A stretch of 64,000 nucleotides of DNA from Tetrapyrgos nigripes (Eukaryota > Basidiomycota > Agaricomycetes > Agaricales > Campanellaceae), in assembly GCA_013368315.1 (NCBI GenBank), contig JAACJM010000021.1, positions 620,001 to 684,000 on the forward strand, read 5' to 3'. The position numbers and the translations under genes are program-made. The notes under the pieces were generated by a model that searched no databases, was not told the origin of the DNA, and saw only the letters and a list, made by a program, of their open reading frames with translations. Positions 60,541 through 64,000 of the stretch are shown here, piece after piece. Each line of letters starts with the position of its first letter. The stretch's first letter is position 1.

Positions 60541-61206
60541 ATGTCCACCATGTCCTCCCCGGTTCCCGGTGTCGCAAATTTGTCTATAACGAGTTCACCT
60601 CCGAAAGCTCACTCTGTATCCGAACAAGACTTAGAAGATCCAGAACCTTCCCCGCAGAACATCGCAAAGGTCTGTCCCCAGTTTGTGATTCATATCTGTG
60701 CAATATTCTGATCTACGTCTCAGTGTCGGAATGTAGATTGGATTCTCAAACATGAGCCATTCTCCGTATACAAGTTTCCCGAAGAATTGATGCCCTAGTA
60801 CGGGCCTGATAGACCTCCGCCTATGTACCTTGGTGCGATAGTCTCCAAAGCAGACTTCCGCAAATATGCTCGCTGGGCTGGAATCCTAACAGATGCTGAA
60901 TACCACCCGTACTCCGAATGGCCGTACATTGTCTGTGAGCGCCTCGCCGAAGTATGTTGCCTGGCCGAGTACCATGTTAGCAACTGCGACTTGATGCTGG
61001 AAAAGATTCGGACGAAGAGACCAAAGAAGCACATGCTTACCATATGCTCAAATTATTCCTACAAAGACGAGTTCCCGGTGAAGCAGTGCGAGCTATTGTT
61101 GGATGAGTTGGAAAAAGCTGGGATATACGCGAAGCTTCGGTGGTGCCTCAAGGGTCAATGGTATAATTACCGATATGGGGACGATTCAGAGTCAGAGGAA
61201 GACTGA
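60541..61206 (+). pseudogene. unknown protein gene split by an in-frame TAG
   Basis: ATG 60541; exon 1 is Ser/Pro-rich (MSTMSSPVPGVANLSITSSP) and ends at a GTCTGT donor (60673); the acceptor near 60721 gives CRNVDWILKHEPFSVYKF, then PEELMP, TAG at 60796-60798, and the same frame continues YGPDRPPPMYLGAIVSKADF to EED and the stop before 61206. The part after the TAG is well formed (RKYARWAGILTDAEYHPYSE, KQCELLLDELEKAGIYAKLR). This is a fresh nonsense mutation, a truncated allele, or translation from the ATG at 60823. Family not recognised. Confidence 0.5.
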
Positions 61207-62146
61207 ACGCATAGCATGTAGTGTAGCTAGGTGAGTCCTTTACTGATCCTATGTATTACAATCAAGCTGACCTGTACCCTAATTTTGTTCGGTATCAGTT
61301 TTGTACTATTAGTATCCTTTTTATTGGACTAAATTTTGAAATCATACTGCATGGAAATTTGTGATCCGAGTGTAACTCTTTATACGAAACTCTCTTGAAA
61401 CTCTCAGTCTGTCGTTTACTGAGCCAGCTCTTGATTGCTCACGTACGAAGTCGTCTGCCTACCCGCCGTACTCCTCAATAACATCGAAGTGCTTGCGGTG
61501 GAACTTTTCGGCTGTTTTTAGGAGGTTAACTCGTTCACAGTTTCATCAGTTGCTTAGACCGGCATCCAATCCCTCGAGCTGAAAGAAGACCATGCCCAAC
61601 CAAATGCCCAGCTCCTTCCGTCCCTCTCCACCCCCAAGATGAAGTTCTCAGCCTCTGCCCAGGTATTGTATGCGATGTCCTGAACTCGCGTCTCCATGCG
61701 TCTTCCCAGTCACTGAGACCCAATTTTAGGCTGAGGATATTGGTTTCGTCGAGATTACACAGCACTGCGTGCTATACCACACGCGCTTTGAAAGGCCCGA
61801 AAAAAATGGTACACTTGAAGTGCATAGGAGGTTTAGACTCAGAGTTGAATGAAAAGAGGTCTCAGAAGCAGTAGCTTGGAGCGTTTACTTTTTTCGGCAT
61901 TTGAGTCGTCAGGACTGAGAGATTGCGTGTGTAGTTTGTCAGCGTCATACTGTAGCTCTTTTAGATATACAACAGATACACTAATAAGTACAGATAAACA
62001 TTTCCGGGAGTAGGATGGACACCAAACAGTTGATTGTGTGTAGGTACTGTAAGTAGTCAGACGCCATGAGTAGAACCCCTTTTCGAATAAATATTAACAG
62101 CAACTGGCCCAAGGACTGATGATGAGTCAAGGGATTTTCGCCGACA
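61207..62146. other. intergenic, no supported gene
   Basis: Lies between the TAG-split gene and the 3' end of coiled-coil copy 3. Only short ORFs without motifs on both strands. Confidence 0.45.
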
Positions 62147-63718
62147 TCATGCCCTTGTTGATGCCAGCATCTGATAAGGGGGCGGAGCAATGGGATGTGA
62201 AGGCAAACGAGACCGAGTACTACTAGGTGATGGTGGTTGTCCAAGACCTGACTCGATCACCTTCCCACTAGTGACCCCATCCCATATCTGCCTGCATATC
62301 ACTAGTGCCTCTTGTTCAGCTTTCCGTAGTGCTTCTTCCGCCTCCGGAAGGTCGATTTCGAAGTGTTTTATCCTAGACTTTGCAGACGTGATGTCAGAGC
62401 GGAGGATGTCCAAAGCAGCAAGTAGGTCTTCTCTGTTCTTTTTCACGTTGCCTATGGAGGACGTAGTCAGGACAAGACAATTTAGAAAGGTACAGTATTG
62501 AAACTCACTGAGCAGCTGGGCATTTGCAGCTTTAGTGACAGGGAAATCCTTTCGTAGCATATCTTCCATAGACCTAACCGGAGAAAATCGAGGCCTGAGG
62601 ACACTCGTATGAGATCAGTCAGACTGTAAACGCACGGTTCATATACAACCAACGGGGGAAGAGTCTGGATTGACGGTTCTCCTCTTCTTGCTTGCTCGAT
62701 CAACGACTCAGCTTGGAAACCGGATTTTGCAGCATTCCTAAGCTCTCGGTCCATATGTGTAAATCTACATTCGCATAATCTTCAGTCAGTAAACCAAGAA
62801 ACAGATATCATGGAGACAAACGCACACTCTACTTTTCCCAGACGTGCCCCAAGCCGAGAATTGTGCCAAACCCTCATCAATGTATCTCCAACACACATAT
62901 ATCAGATCCTTTGCCTCAGTTAGCCAAGTAACAGCGTCCTTATTCGCACCGAGTCGCAACTGCAGAGAGTCAACTGCGTCTTGGGCCTTCTTGCGTTCTT
63001 TCGCCGCTTCATAGGCTCGGGGAAATTCGTCTGGGGCGGTAGGCTGATTGAAGACCCGTGAATACAGAGAGGAAATATCATTCCGAAGAAGTTGCATCCT
63101 TTCGACTTTTGATTCCAAGGTGAGTTTCTTTTCAAGCACGCATGAGCACAGGGGACAAGCAAGAAAAGTAACGTTGGAACGTACAGTCAATGAAACCTCA
63201 TCAACCATATTTTGCAACTTCTCCAGTTTAGCTCTCTGTTGCATTTCATTCTCCAATGCCTTTGTGTATCCACTGCATAGTGAAAAGAATTAGATGAAGC
63301 GTCCACGAGAAATGCGCAAAAGCCGCAAAAGCTTGCCTTACTTTTCTTCCCGTTCCACTTTAGCAATATATTTGTCCTGGAAAATACCATGTCAATAATG
63401 CGCAGTATACAATAATTATGCATGATGTCGGGAAAGGAAGCTACAAATGAATGATCTACACACCTTCCTCCCCACAAGCACATTCGCCGTTTTCATGACC
63501 ATTGACCCTTTCACGTCTTCATGTATCTTCCTCTTCTCCGCAGTTATCTCCTTCAGCTTTTCCACTTTCTCTTTCGCATCTTCAATCTGCAGCTCCAGAT
63601 CTTGTATAAGCTTGACCTGCGCTTTTAATGTATCAGGGACGCTGCTAAGTGAGTCTAGAGACTGGATCAGGTCGGCGTGATATTTGACATTGGAGAGGAT
63701 TGCTTGGGTAGTTGCCAT
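62147..63718 (-). CDS. coiled-coil protein, unrecognised family, copy 3
   Basis: ATG 63718 (MATTQAILSNVKYHADLIQS). Shared blocks: TANVLVGRK, KYIAKVEREEK, ALENEMQQRAKLEKLQNMVD, ISSLYSRVFNQP, CWRYIDEGLAQFSAWG, HMDRELRNAAKSGFQAESLI, ARRGEPSIQTLPPL, EALVICRQIWDGV and C-terminal PPPYQMLAS. Introns match those of copies 1 and 2 in position. Slightly closer to copy 2 (HMDREL, EMQQRAKL) than to copy 1. Helical throughout, no catalytic motif; PPxY intact and in frame. Its F-box partner, in convergent orientation, is only a relic (59740-60310). Confidence 0.7.
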
Positions 63719-63885
63719 CTGAGAAAGAGATGACTGAGCAGTGAGGGAAGAGATACGATACCGTGGGGGCACTGCTAGGAACTCTCACTCATATATGTAT
63801 ATCAAATCAATTATCTATGTTTGGAAATCGCCGGTAACACACTGCCGAGCAGTGCATATGCACCTTGAATGATATGCTACGCAAC

Positions 63886-63891
63886 AAAAAA

Positions 63892-63923
<32 letters not shown>

Positions 63924-63930
63924 AAAAAAA
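63886..63930. repeat. poly(A) tract, A25-G-A19-G
   Basis: A nearly pure adenine run about 170 bp upstream (by transcription) of coiled-coil copy 3. It may be a nucleosome-depleting promoter poly(dA:dT) tract, or the tail of an old retroposed sequence. Confidence 0.85.
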
Positions 63931-64000
63931 GAACTCAAGTAGCACATACATGAGGGTTAAATAATGTACAGGTCTTAGACATAGTGGCTTCGTTTCAGCA

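Noticed and set aside
1..64000. tRNA, rRNA or CRISPR array
   Set aside because: I looked for T-loop-like GTTCGA contexts with pairing arms and for regularly spaced repeats; none held up. A CRISPR array is not expected in a fungal genome.

Overview
The window looks like nuclear DNA of an Agaricomycete (mushroom-forming basidiomycete), probably a plant-litter or wood decayer. The reasons are many short GT-AG introns (about 50-60 nt) in most genes, intact general eukaryotic genes (TFIIF small subunit, exosome subunit RRP43), a KDZ-type transposon carrying a TET/JBP-like dioxygenase relic, expanded F-box genes, and decay-related enzymes: a GH115 alpha-glucuronidase and a GMC alcohol (methanol) oxidase. 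No RNA gene was recognised. Exon models were joined by eye from frame continuity and splice consensus, so multi-exon coordinates are outer limits.

Layout. Positions 1-12,400 are mobile-element territory. They hold an edge-truncated unknown gene, a gene with two RNase H1 N-terminal-like (viroplasmin-type) domains, a decayed KDZ element (3,086-8,365) whose transposase and TET/JBP-like gene are head to head, tandem repeats, a PIF/Harbinger-like element with 52-bp terminal inverted repeats, a perfect-looking hairpin, and a MITE-like element. From 12,407 to 31,150 are a GH115 glucuronidase (with a MITE-like insertion in an intron), a DUF1275 membrane protein, a small membrane protein, a broken secreted-protein gene, a GtaA-type glutaminase-like protein and a RING/coiled-coil protein. 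From 33,948 to 48,410 lies the gene-dense core: TFIIF beta, RRP43, alcohol oxidase, a coiled-coil/F-box pair, a Cdc20-like WD40 protein and a Nudix hydrolase. From 48,400 to 53,150 is repeat-rich, including a G-rich minisatellite with higher-order structure and an AT-rich island. From 53,158 to the end is a second coiled-coil/F-box pair, a GPI-type secreted protein, an F-box relic, a gene split by an in-frame TAG, and a third coiled-coil paralogue.

The most notable structure is a convergent two-gene module, coiled-coil protein facing F-box protein, present three times within 23 kb (40,741-44,333; 53,158-57,191; and an inverted copy with a decayed F-box partner at about 59,740-63,718). The coiled-coil family is one I do not recognise. 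It has conserved blocks and a C-terminal PPxY motif, which suggests a ubiquitin-related module; that function is inference. GH115 (releases 4-O-methylglucuronic acid from xylan) and alcohol oxidase (makes H2O2 from methanol) fit plant cell-wall breakdown, but they are 20 kb apart and do not form an obvious cluster.
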